NCBI GenBank assembly: GCA_963734015.1
Contig: CAVTFG010000019.1
Coordinates: forward strand, 124,001 to 188,000
Length of the DNA stretch: 64,000 bases
Direction of reading: 5' to 3'
Source: JALZKA01 sp963734015
GTDB taxonomy: Bacteria > Actinomycetota > Thermoleophilia > Solirubrobacterales > 70-9
A model generated the notes under the pieces. The model saw only the letters and a program-made list of their open reading frames with translations, did no database searches and was not told the origin of the DNA. Shown here in pieces: positions 17,220 through 24,615 of this stretch (position 1 is its first letter; every line of letters begins with the position of its first letter). Both the position numbers and the translations under genes were made by a program.

Positions 17220-17575
17220 CAGTCATCGCCACGGCGGCGGTCCTCGCTCTGTCGGGGACGGGGGCCGCCGCCTGTGGTGACGACGAGGGGGGCGATGCCT
17301 CCGAGGACGCGGCGTCCGCCGCGGAGGGCAACGTGCAGGTCGACATCGTCGAGTTCCTGTACGAGCCCGAGGAGGTGACCGTCGCGGCCGGCACAACGGT
17401 GACCTGGACGAACCAGGACAAGGCGCCGCACACCTCGACGGCGCGCGACGACTCGTTCGACACGGGGACCCTCAAGAAGGGCGACTCCGGCGAGATCATC
17501 CTCGACACACCCGGCACCTACGAGTACTTCTGCCGCTTCCACCAGTTCATGAACGGCACCATCGAGGTGGAGTAG
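17204..17575 (+). CDS. Cupredoxin (plastocyanin-like) lipoprotein, start codon unclear
   Basis: The frame reads AVIATAAVLALSGTGAAAC, a lipoprotein signal with lipobox, then a GDDEGG linker and a cupredoxin domain with YEPEEVTVAAGTTVTWTNQD, APHTSTARDDSFD and TYEYFCRFHQFMNGTIEVE. The copper ligands are His in APHT, Cys and His in YFCRFHQF, and the Met after it. No ATG, GTG or TTG precedes the signal in frame; only ATT 17204 or a lost base could give a start, and the first normal start (GTG 17333) would discard the signal. I therefore suspect an indel near 17205-17220. The gene follows the ferritin-like pair with overlap, so a redox link is plausible. Confidence 0.75.
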   Translation: MPRSVAVIATAAVLALSGTGAAACGDDEGGDASEDAASAAEGNVQVDIVEFLYEPEEVTVAAGTTVTWTNQDKAPHTSTARDDSFDTGTLKKGDSGEIILDTPGTYEYFCRFHQFMNGTIEVE

Positions 17576-17581
17576 CGCGAC

Positions 17582-18424
17582 TCAGGGCTTCGCGCTGGCG
17601 GCCCCCGCGGCGGGTCCCGCCGCCCCGGTGCCCTCGCCGACCTCGCTCGAGAGCTTGTAGGCGAGGTAGACGGGGATGATCGAGATCAGGATCACGATGA
17701 CCGCGACCACGTTCACGATCGGCAGCTGGTTCGGCCGCGAGAAATTGGTGAAGATCCAGATCGGCAGAGTCTCATCGCCCGCGCCCACGGTGAACGTCGT
17801 GACGATGATCTCGTCGAATGACAGGGCGAAGGCCAGCAGGGCACCGGCGATGAGGGCGCTTCGCATGTTCGGCAGGGTCACCATGCGGAACGTCTGCCAC
17901 GGAGTCGCTCCGAGGTCGGCCGATGCCTCCTCGAATGAGCTCGACATCCGCCGCAGGCGAGCCACGGCGTTGTTGTAGACGACGACGATGCAGAACGTGG
18001 CGTGCGCGATCACGATCGTCAGCAGGCCGAGCCCGATGTCGAAGACCTGCGTGAACGTGGAGTTCAGCGCGATCCCGGTCACGATGCCGGGCAGCGCGAT
18101 CGGCAGGATCACCAAGAACGAGATCACCTCGCGGCCGAAGAAGCGGTGGCGAGCGACGGCGAGCGAGGCGAGGGTCCCGAGCACGAGCGCGACGGCGGTC
18201 GCGAGGGCGCCGACCTTGACCGAGTACCACAGGGCGTCCCGCGCTCCCTCGTTCTCGAGCGCCAGGTCGAACCACTCCAGCGTGAAGCCCGGCGGCGGCC
18301 AGGTGAACGTGCGCGCGTCGCTGAACGCATAGATGACGATCACGAGCAGCGGGAGGTAGATGAACGCCAGCGTGAGGCCGGTGCCGAGGCGGAGCAGCAG
18401 CTGCGAGCGTCGCGACAGGCGCAT
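17582..18424 (-). CDS. Polyamine-type ABC transporter permease (PotC family), second system
   Basis: 280 residues. Six membrane segments, first at about 13-35. EAA loop FEEASADLGATPWQTFRMVT, then LLAFALSFDEIIVTTFTVGA as in PotC. The C-terminus is an Ala/Gly-rich tail. ATG 18424 overlaps the PotB stop. It is the last gene of the leftward transporter operon and converges on the cupredoxin gene with 6 bp between stops. Confidence 0.92.
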   Translation of the reverse strand: MRLSRRSQLLLRLGTGLTLAFIYLPLLVIVIYAFSDARTFTWPPPGFTLEWFDLALENEGARDALWYSVKVGALATAVALVLGTLASLAVARHRFFGREVISFLVILPIALPGIVTGIALNSTFTQVFDIGLGLLTIVIAHATFCIVVVYNNAVARLRRMSSSFEEASADLGATPWQTFRMVTLPNMRSALIAGALLAFALSFDEIIVTTFTVGAGDETLPIWIFTNFSRPNQLPIVNVVAVIVILISIIPVYLAYKLSSEVGEGTGAAGPAAGAASAKP

Positions 18425-19317
18425 CAGACGTGCTCGAACGCGCCGGTGCGGCGAGCGATCAGCAGGTAGATGATCATGATCACGATCGGCACCGTCGCCA
18501 CCGCCGCGGCGAACGGGAGGTTCACGGAGAAGTTGGAGTAGACGAGGGTCCCGAGGAACTGCTCGCCGGAGCCCACAAGGTTCGGGGTGATGAAGTCCCC
18601 CAGCGTCAGCGAGAACGTGAAGATCGATCCGGCGACAACGGCCGGGAAGGCCAGGGGCAGAACGACGCGCCGGAACGTGTGGCCGGGCTTCGCGCCCATG
18701 TCCTCGGATGCACTGAGCAGTGTGTCAGGGATCCTCTCGAGCCCCGCATAGATCGGGATGATCATGTAGGGGAGCCAGATGTAGCTCATCACCAGCCACA
18801 CGGCGAACATCCCGTAGCCGGGGTTCTCGATCCCGAAGGGGTTCAGCAGCCAGTTGAGCACGCCGTCCTGGCTCAGGATCCCTCGCCAGGCGAAAGCCTT
18901 GACGAGGTACGCGGACCAGAGCGGGACGAGAACCGCGACCACCAGGATCCCGCGGACGCGCGGCCGCGCGACCTTGGCCATGTAGAACGCGATCGGGAAC
19001 GCCAGGAGCGCATCGGTGATCGTCACCAGCGCCGCGATCAGAACGGTGCGGCCGGTGACGGCGCGGTAGACGGGCTCGGTGACGACGTCCTTGTAGTTGT
19101 CGAGCGTGAACGACTGCTCGATCTCGCCGCTCAGTTCGCCGAGCGTCCAGAAGCTCGTGACGAGCAGGACCGCGAGCGACCCGAGGTAGCCGACCACCAG
19201 CCAGCCGACCGGGCCGGCGAGGAGCCCCCCGGCCTGCAGCCGTGGGCGTCCGTGGAAGAGGCCGGCGAGCCTACGGCCCACCGACCTCCTCTCCGGCGTT
19301 GCTACGCCGGCTTCCAC
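18424..19317 (-). CDS. Polyamine-type ABC transporter permease (PotB family), second system
   Basis: 297 residues with a cytoplasmic basic N-terminus of about 30 residues and six membrane segments. PotB-typical text LVPLWSAYLVKAFAWRGILS is present, and the EAA loop reads LLSASEDMGAKPGHTFRRVV. It starts 19 bp after the binding-protein stop and overlaps PotC by 1 bp. Sequence similarity to the first PotB (13056-13907) is limited to family motifs, so the two transporters probably diverged long ago or have different substrates. Confidence 0.92.
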   Translation of the reverse strand: MEAGVATPERRSVGRRLAGLFHGRPRLQAGGLLAGPVGWLVVGYLGSLAVLLVTSFWTLGELSGEIEQSFTLDNYKDVVTEPVYRAVTGRTVLIAALVTITDALLAFPIAFYMAKVARPRVRGILVVAVLVPLWSAYLVKAFAWRGILSQDGVLNWLLNPFGIENPGYGMFAVWLVMSYIWLPYMIIPIYAGLERIPDTLLSASEDMGAKPGHTFRRVVLPLAFPAVVAGSIFTFSLTLGDFITPNLVGSGEQFLGTLVYSNFSVNLPFAAAVATVPIVIMIIYLLIARRTGAFEHV

Positions 19318-19336
19318 GAACCTACGAGGTGTTGGA

Positions 19337-20539
19337 TCAGCCCTTCACCTCGTTCCATCCCTGGACCCACTCGTCGTAGGTCTTGCACTCTTCGCCGCGA
19401 TCATCGCCGCAGTCCGACACGGGAGTCTTCCAGTACTCGACCTGGTCGAAGAACTCCTCGTCGTCGGCGTGGTAGATGTCGCAATGGTTCTTGTCGGCGG
19501 TCAGCGCGCACGACTTCTGGTTCGCGGGCGCCTCCCCAAACCACTCGGCAACGCCGGCGTTGGCCTCCGGGCTGATGATGTGGTTGAGCCACAGGTACGC
19601 ACAGTTCGGATTTGCCGCCTCCGAGCTGATCATCCACGTGTCCGACCAACCGGTCGCGCCCTCCTCGGGAAGGACGACCTCTTCCTGCTCGCCGTCGGCG
19701 GCCAGGAGGTTGTTGATCACCTGCCAGGTCGTGCCCACGGACGAGTCGCCGTTGGCGAACGCCTGGATCTCCTTGGTGTAGTCGGACCAGTATTCCCCGA
19801 TGTGCTCGTTCTGCTGCTTCAGCAGTTCGATCGCGGCGTCGAACTGCTCCTGGTCGAGCTCGTACGGGTCGGTGATTCCCAACTCCGGGTTGTGCTCGCG
19901 CAGGTACAGCGCTGCGTCGGCGATGTAGATCGGGTTGTCGTACGCGGTCACCTGACCGCTGTAGTCCGAGGCCTTGTCGAAGACGACATCCCAGGACTTG
20001 GGCGCCGGCTTGACCTCGGCCGGGTCGTACATCAACAGGTTCGAGCCGCGTCCGTGCGGGATCCCGTAGTTGACGCCGTCGAACGTGTTCCAGGGCTGAT
20101 CCTTCAGCGCCGGGAAGACGTCCGCGTAGTTCTCGATCAGTTCGACGTTGACCGGCACGACGTCCCCGCCCTCATACAGGCGTCCTGACGCGTCGCCCGA
20201 CGCCGACACGGCGTCGTACTGGCCGGTCCGCATCAGCTGGACCATCTCGTCGGACGTGTTGCCGATCTTGGTGTTGACCTGGCAGCCGGTCTCCTTCTCG
20301 AAGTCGGTCACCCAGTCGACCTTCGGGTCGGTCGAGCCGTCCTCGACGTAGCCGGCCCAGGCGACGAGGTTGACTTCGCCTTCGGGCTCGCCGATCTCGG
20401 TCAGCATCTCGCTGTCGTCGCCACCTCCTCCGTCGTCCGAGTCATCGTCATCACCGCAGCCGGCCGCGAATACGATCGAGACCATTGCCACGGCGAGCAG
20501 CCAGGCCACGCGGACCGGGCTCCTCAACAGTGCGCTCAT
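19337..20539 (-). CDS. Polyamine-type ABC transporter substrate-binding lipoprotein (PotD family), second system
   Basis: 400 residues. Sec lipoprotein signal with lipobox VFAAGC, then a GDDDDSDDGGGGDD linker. The receptor begins VNLVAWAGYVEDGSTDPKVD and contains the TGQYDAVSASGDASGRLYEG region expected for PotD-like proteins. The extension near CALTADKNHCDIYHADDEEF and the C-terminal tail contain several Cys residues, which could form disulfides. AGGAGG sits 5 bp before ATG 20539. The ATG overlaps the ATPase stop (ATGA). Unlike the first receptor it is Sec- rather than Tat-exported. Confidence 0.92.
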   Translation of the reverse strand: MSALLRSPVRVAWLLAVAMVSIVFAAGCGDDDDSDDGGGGDDSEMLTEIGEPEGEVNLVAWAGYVEDGSTDPKVDWVTDFEKETGCQVNTKIGNTSDEMVQLMRTGQYDAVSASGDASGRLYEGGDVVPVNVELIENYADVFPALKDQPWNTFDGVNYGIPHGRGSNLLMYDPAEVKPAPKSWDVVFDKASDYSGQVTAYDNPIYIADAALYLREHNPELGITDPYELDQEQFDAAIELLKQQNEHIGEYWSDYTKEIQAFANGDSSVGTTWQVINNLLAADGEQEEVVLPEEGATGWSDTWMISSEAANPNCAYLWLNHIISPEANAGVAEWFGEAPANQKSCALTADKNHCDIYHADDEEFFDQVEYWKTPVSDCGDDRGEECKTYDEWVQGWNEVKG

Positions 20540-21626
20540 AGCGCCTCCTCTCCCTTTTTCTCTGATTCGGAGATGGCGACGGTGTGTTCCGGCAGCCACC
20601 CCACGACCACGTCGGTCCCCTGCCGTTCGAGCTCTTCCAAGGAAGACGTCTCTAGGTTCTGTCGCACCACCTGCAGCTGCCCGCCGGCCTCCAGCTCCAC
20701 GAGGTAGCGCGTGATCATTCCCGCGTACGCGACGTCGACGACCGCCCGCGCTCGGTGTGCAGTCCCGTTGGAGTCGCTGCTCCGTCGACGAGGCGCACCT
20801 TCTCCGGGCGGACGGTGAACCGCTGGCCATTACGCTCGAGCAGGTTCGACGTCCCGACGAAGCCCGCGACGAACGGGTTGCCTGGGCGCTCGTAGATCTC
20901 CGCCGGCGGCCCGACCTGCTCGATCCGCCCCTCGTTGAACACGGCGACCCGGTCGGACATCGTCAGCGCCTCCTCCTGGTCGTGCGTGACGTAGATGAAC
21001 GTGATCCCCACGTCCGACTGGATCGACTTCAGCTCCACCTGCATCTGCTCGCGCAGCTTCAGGTCGAGCGCTCCGAGCGGCTCGTCGAGGAGGAGCACCC
21101 GCGGCTGGTTGACGATCGCTCGCGCGAGCGCAACCCGCTGGCGCTGGCCGCCGGAGAGCTCGGCGGGCTTGCGCGTCCCGTAGTCACCCAGGCGGACCAT
21201 CTCCAGGGCGTCGGCGGCGCGGCTGCCGCGCTCGCCCTTGGCGACGCCCGCGACCCGGAGCCCGTACTCGACGTTCTCGGCCACGGTCATGTGCGGGAAC
21301 AGCGCGTAGTCCTGGAAGACCGTGTTGACCTCACGGTCATAGGCGGGCAGGTCGGTCACGTCCTGCCCCGCGATCTGCACCCGGCCCGTGTCCGGCACGT
21401 CGAAGCCCGCGATCATCCGCAGCGTCGTGGTCTTGCCGGAGCCCGAGGGCCCCAGCATCGTGAAGAACTCGCCGGGGGCGACCTCCAGGTCCACGTGGTC
21501 GATCGCGACAACGTCCCCGTAGCGCTTCGAGATCCCGCTCAGCGTGACGTCGGGCGTTTCGGCGACATCGGATGCACCGGGCTCAGCCGGTCCCCCCTCG
21601 GTCGTTGGGCTGGCGGATTGCTCCAC
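20536..21626 (-). CDS. Polyamine-type ABC transporter ATP-binding protein (PotA family), second system, frameshifted
   Basis: About 363 residues when one base is restored. Walker A GPSGSGKTT, signature LSGGQRQRVALARAI, Walker B LLLDEPLGALD, switch YVTHDQEEALTMSD. The TOBE domain starts FTVRPEKVRLVDGA. Near 20742 the frame is lost after HTERGR; reading on in the next frame gives VVDVAYAGMITRYLVELEAG and a normal ending at TGA 20536-20538 that overlaps the binding-protein ATG. One missing G in the GGGCGG run explains it. The start is GTG 21626 or TTG 21635, neither with a clear ribosome-binding site. First gene of the operon. Confidence 0.88.
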
Positions 21627-21785
21627 TGTGTACAAGCGTGGACGAGACGCTGGAGCGACCGTATCGGAACGCGCGTCCTACCGCTTACAGCGGCTTGGCC
21701 AAAGTTCGCGTCGGGCGTGGGCCAGACCGGAGCAACGGGGCCGGGCTCCGCTTGGACGGAACGGCCTAAGGCGCCGCCGGAGGGC

Positions 21786-22100
21786 TCAGGCGAGCGCCCG
21801 AACGAGGGCGGCCACCAGGGCAGCCGCCAGAGCCGCGCTCAGCATCGCCTTGTGGCGCCAGGCCAGGACGCCGGCGGCGGCGGCGAGGCCCGCGGCTCGC
21901 GCATCCAGCACGAGATCCCCGTCCGTCTCGGTGAACGTCCCCACGGCGATCAGCGCCGCCAGCAGCGCCGGGGCGAGCAGGGTGATCACACGGACCACTG
22001 GATCGGCAAGCTGACGGGCGCCCACCAGGACGGGGCCGACCGCGCGGATCGCGGCGGTGGCAAAGGTCAGGACGATGATGGTGGTCCAGGTGTCGCTCAT
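21786..22100 (-). CDS. azlD: AzlD family branched-chain amino acid exporter subunit
   Basis: 104 residues with three to four membrane segments, typical for AzlD. It begins MSDTWTTIIVLTFATAAIRA and carries the family's VLAWRHKAMLSAALAAA. ATG 22100 overlaps the AzlC stop by 4 bp. AzlC and AzlD together export branched-chain amino acids or analogues in characterised species. It precedes the second polyamine transporter operon on the same strand with about 150 bp between them. Confidence 0.88.
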   Translation of the reverse strand: MSDTWTTIIVLTFATAAIRAVGPVLVGARQLADPVVRVITLLAPALLAALIAVGTFTETDGDLVLDARAAGLAAAAGVLAWRHKAMLSAALAAALVAALVRALA

Positions 22101-22762
22101 GCCGGCTCCGGTCCGCGTGCCCGATCGGGCCACAGCGCGATCAGCGCCGCGAAGCACGCTGCGATCACCGGCACGCCGGGCGCGGTGAACGGCGAGGTCG
22201 CGAGCGCGATCACCGCGCCCAGCGCCGCTGCGATCACGGCGCGACGGCTCCGCCCGAGCTCGGTCACGAGGAGCGCCAGGAAGAAGGCGGGGAAGAGCGC
22301 GTCGAGGCCGAGCGCCTCGGGATCGCCGATCAGGTCACCGGCGAAGACTCCGACCGCGGTTCCACCCACCCACGTGAAGTAGTTCGGGAAGGTGGCGCCG
22401 ATCATGTAGTCGGGGTCGAACAGGCCACCCTCCCGGATGGACATCGCCCAGGAGGCGTCGATCATGGTCTGCCCGACAGCCGCGCGGCGAACGGGCCCGC
22501 CGCGCAGCGAGGGGGCGAGGGCGACGCCCATCGGGATGTAGCGGGCGTTCAGGAGCACTCCCGCCAAGATCGCGGCGCCCGCGCCGCCTCCGGCGCTGAG
22601 GACGGCGAGGGCGGCGAACTGGGCCGAGCCGGCGAACACCAGCGCCGACATCACGATCGGCGCCGCCGTCCCCATCACCGGCTGCGCGAGCACCCCGAAC
22701 GAGATCGCGAGCACGAACGACGCCGCGGCGATCGGAAGCCCTGCCTTGATCCCGTCGCGCAT
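22097..22762 (-). CDS. azlC: AzlC family branched-chain amino acid exporter subunit
   Basis: 221 residues, about six to seven membrane segments. The AzlC signature FAGSAQFAALAVLSAGGG is clear, as is LLNARYIPMGVALAPSL. Large subunit of the AzlCD exporter. The start has no neighbour upstream on this strand except the NlpC/P60-like gene, separated from it by a hairpin terminator (22805-22837). No Lrp-type regulator is present here. Confidence 0.9.
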   Translation of the reverse strand: MRDGIKAGLPIAAASFVLAISFGVLAQPVMGTAAPIVMSALVFAGSAQFAALAVLSAGGGAGAAILAGVLLNARYIPMGVALAPSLRGGPVRRAAVGQTMIDASWAMSIREGGLFDPDYMIGATFPNYFTWVGGTAVGVFAGDLIGDPEALGLDALFPAFFLALLVTELGRSRRAVIAAALGAVIALATSPFTAPGVPVIAACFAALIALWPDRARGPEPA

Positions 22763-22804
22763 GGCCGCGAAAACTAGCCATCCCGCGGCGCTTCGCCTAT
22801 GTCA

Positions 22805-22837
22805 TACAAAGCGAAAGCGCGCCCTCTCAGGCGCGCC
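22805..22837 (-). terminator. Intrinsic terminator after the NlpC/P60-like gene
   Basis: Stem GCGCGCC (22830-22836 read leftward) with GGCGCGC (22817-22823), a perfect 7-bp helix with a 6-nt loop, followed on the minus strand by TTTCGCTTTG. It lies 29 bp beyond the stop of the gene at 22866-23405 and separates it from azlC. Confidence 0.75.
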
Positions 22838-22865
22838 TTCCTCACGATTCGGTTCCGCGACCTCG

Positions 22866-23405
22866 TTACAGATTCCGCCAGTGGCGGGCCGAGCTCTTGG
22901 GAACGTTCGCGAAGCCGGCGCGGACGTTCTTGCTCCAGCCCGGGCCCTCGCCCGCGGTCTGCGACGTGTCGAGCCGCAGGCCGGCGATCTTGATGAAAAT
23001 GTGGCCGCTGTCGTAGTAGACGGTCATCCACTTGCCCTTGCCCCGCTTGCCCCAGCTGCGGAACGAGCCGGAGGGCAGCGGCGCGTCGAGGACGCGCGCG
23101 CCGTACTTGCCGAGGACATAGCTCACGGTGCCGGAGCAGTCGTAGCAGCGGGACTTCCAGCGGCGATGCCCGCCGCCCATGCAGTAGTCCTTGCCCTTGA
23201 CGATGTCGTTCGCGGCGTCGATCGCGCGCCTCACCTTGGTGGGGGCGCTCTCGGGGGCGATGGCCTTGCCGTTCACGAGCTTCGCCTTGTCGCCCGCAAC
23301 GGTGCGATCGCCGTCGCCGCCCGTGCCGATGCCACCGTCACCGGCGAGTGCGCTCGACGCGGGAAGCGCCAGCAGGGCGCACGCGGTAAGTCCAACCAGC
23401 TTCAT
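22866..23405 (-). CDS. Secreted NlpC/P60-like cell-wall hydrolase
   Basis: 179 residues from ATG 23405; an in-frame TTG at 23432 would add a basic MTSKRTHRR. The signal peptide is MKLVGLTACALLALPASSAL with cleavage after ALA. The catalytic pattern fits NlpC/P60: Cys in SRCYDCSGTVSYVLGKYG and His in YYDSGHIFIKIAG. Additional Cys residues near GKDYCMGGG may be structural. Such enzymes cut peptide stems of peptidoglycan. The gene is preceded by a c-di-AMP riboswitch and followed by a terminator, so it is a stand-alone unit under second-messenger control, which is a known arrangement for actinobacterial wall hydrolases. Confidence 0.85.
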   Translation of the reverse strand: MKLVGLTACALLALPASSALAGDGGIGTGGDGDRTVAGDKAKLVNGKAIAPESAPTKVRRAIDAANDIVKGKDYCMGGGHRRWKSRCYDCSGTVSYVLGKYGARVLDAPLPSGSFRSWGKRGKGKWMTVYYDSGHIFIKIAGLRLDTSQTAGEGPGWSKNVRAGFANVPKSSARHWRNL

Positions 23406-23440
23406 ACGCCGGTGAGTTCTCTTTGAAGTCAAAACGAACC

Positions 23441-23602
23441 AGTCTCCTTGTTGGCGCCTACGGGGTTAGCTGACGGGCTGGCACAAAAGGAGTCGCGCCC
23501 CCACCCAAGGACGGGCGGGTTAGCCCCAACTGATCGGTTCCCCCGTTCCGCTCCCCCCAGTGGGGCACGGACTCGGCTTACCGGTTTTGGAATTCGCGGC
23601 AG
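23441..23602 (-). ncRNA. c-di-AMP riboswitch (ydaO/yuaA class)
   Basis: On the minus strand the leader contains the class hallmarks in order: GAATTCC near the 5' end, GGAACCGATCAGTTGGGGCT, then CCCGTCAGCTAACCCCGTAG, and GGCGCC followed by AAGGAGA. These correspond to the conserved junctions of the ydaO class that bind two c-di-AMP molecules. It sits 36 nt before the NlpC/P60-like start. High c-di-AMP normally turns such genes off. A TTGCAA (23629-23624), 17 bp, TACGCT (23606-23601) promoter-like pair lies upstream but very close to the 5' end, so the true start may be slightly different. Confidence 0.88.
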
Positions 23603-23793
23603 CGTACAGGAGTGCAAGGCGTTTTGCAAGCAGTTGCTCATAATCCGCTCAGAGCACGCTTAGATGGTGCCGATAGTTACTAACTATTCGGCGTTTTGCG
23701 GCGGATGCCTTGTCAGGAGGCCTCGGACGCGCGTTCGGCGGCCGTGGCGGGGTCGCCTTCGCCCACCGCGGGCCTGCGGTACGGTCTCGCGCG

Positions 23794-24594
23794 ATGGAGG
23801 TCCGGGGCAAGACCGCGCTCTTGACCGGAGCCACCGGCGGCCTCGGGCGCGGGGTCGCGCTCGGACTCGCCGCCCGCGGCGCGCAGCTCGTGCTCTCTTC
23901 CCGCAAGGCCGATGAGCTGGCCGCGCTCCAGGCGTCGCTGCCCGGCTCCGGTCACCGGGTCGCCCCGGCCGACCTGGCCGAACGGGGAGCGGCCGTCGAG
24001 CTGCTCGCGGAGGCGGGGGAGATCGACATCCTGGTCGCCAACGCGGGGCTGCCGGCCTCCGGAAGGCTCGACGGCTACTCCGCCGAGCAGATCGATCGCG
24101 CCTTGCGCGTGAACCTCGAGGCGCCGATCCTGATGACCCACGCGCTGCTCGACGACTGGCTGGCACGTGGCTCGGGTCACTTCGTCTACATGTCTTCGCT
24201 GAACGGCAAGGTCGCGACCGCACGCGCGTCGCTGTACTCGGCCACCAAGTTCGGCCTGCGCGGGTTCTCCCTCGCCCTGCGCGAGGACCTGCGCGGGACG
24301 CCGGTCTCCTCGTCCGTCGTGATGCCGGGGACGATCCGCGAGGCAGGGATGTTCGCCGACTCCGGGGCGAGGATGCCCTTCGGCATGGGGACCAGTACGC
24401 CCGGGGAGGTCGCCGACGGCGTCGTCGCGGCGATCGAGCGCGACCGCGCCGAGGTCGAGGTCGCGCCGCGCCTGCAGCGCATCCTCACCAACTTCGCAGC
24501 CCGCCGACCGGACCTGGCGGGCCGGATCGCGGCCTGGACCGGCGCCGTCAAGGTGGCCGACGACGTCGCGGACAGCCAGACCGAGAAGCGCTAA
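23794..24594 (+). CDS. Short-chain dehydrogenase/reductase (classical SDR)
   Basis: 266 residues. Cofactor motif TGATGGLGRG at about 14-23, NAG at about 90, and the catalytic set SSLNGKVATARASLYSATKF (Ser, Tyr, Lys). The Arg in LVLSSRKADEL suggests NADP(H). Substrate unknown; the C-terminal text (PRLQRILTNFAARRPDLAGR) is common in actinobacterial SDRs of unknown role. ATG 23794 is preceded by no strong ribosome-binding site. Aconitase follows after 21 bp, with a hairpin in between. Confidence 0.88.
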   Translation: MEVRGKTALLTGATGGLGRGVALGLAARGAQLVLSSRKADELAALQASLPGSGHRVAPADLAERGAAVELLAEAGEIDILVANAGLPASGRLDGYSAEQIDRALRVNLEAPILMTHALLDDWLARGSGHFVYMSSLNGKVATARASLYSATKFGLRGFSLALREDLRGTPVSSSVVMPGTIREAGMFADSGARMPFGMGTSTPGEVADGVVAAIERDRAEVEVAPRLQRILTNFAARRPDLAGRIAAWTGAVKVADDVADSQTEKR

Positions 24595-24595
24595 G

Positions 24596-24611
24596 CCAGG
24601 CGTTAGCCTGG
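24596..24611. terminator. Small perfect hairpin between SDR and aconitase genes
   Basis: CCAGGC-GTTA-GCCTGG starts one base after the SDR stop and ends 4 bp before the aconitase ATG. There is no T run, so it may be a weak terminator, a processing site or a structure over the aconitase ribosome-binding site. Confidence 0.4.
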
Positions 24612-24615
24612 ATGT

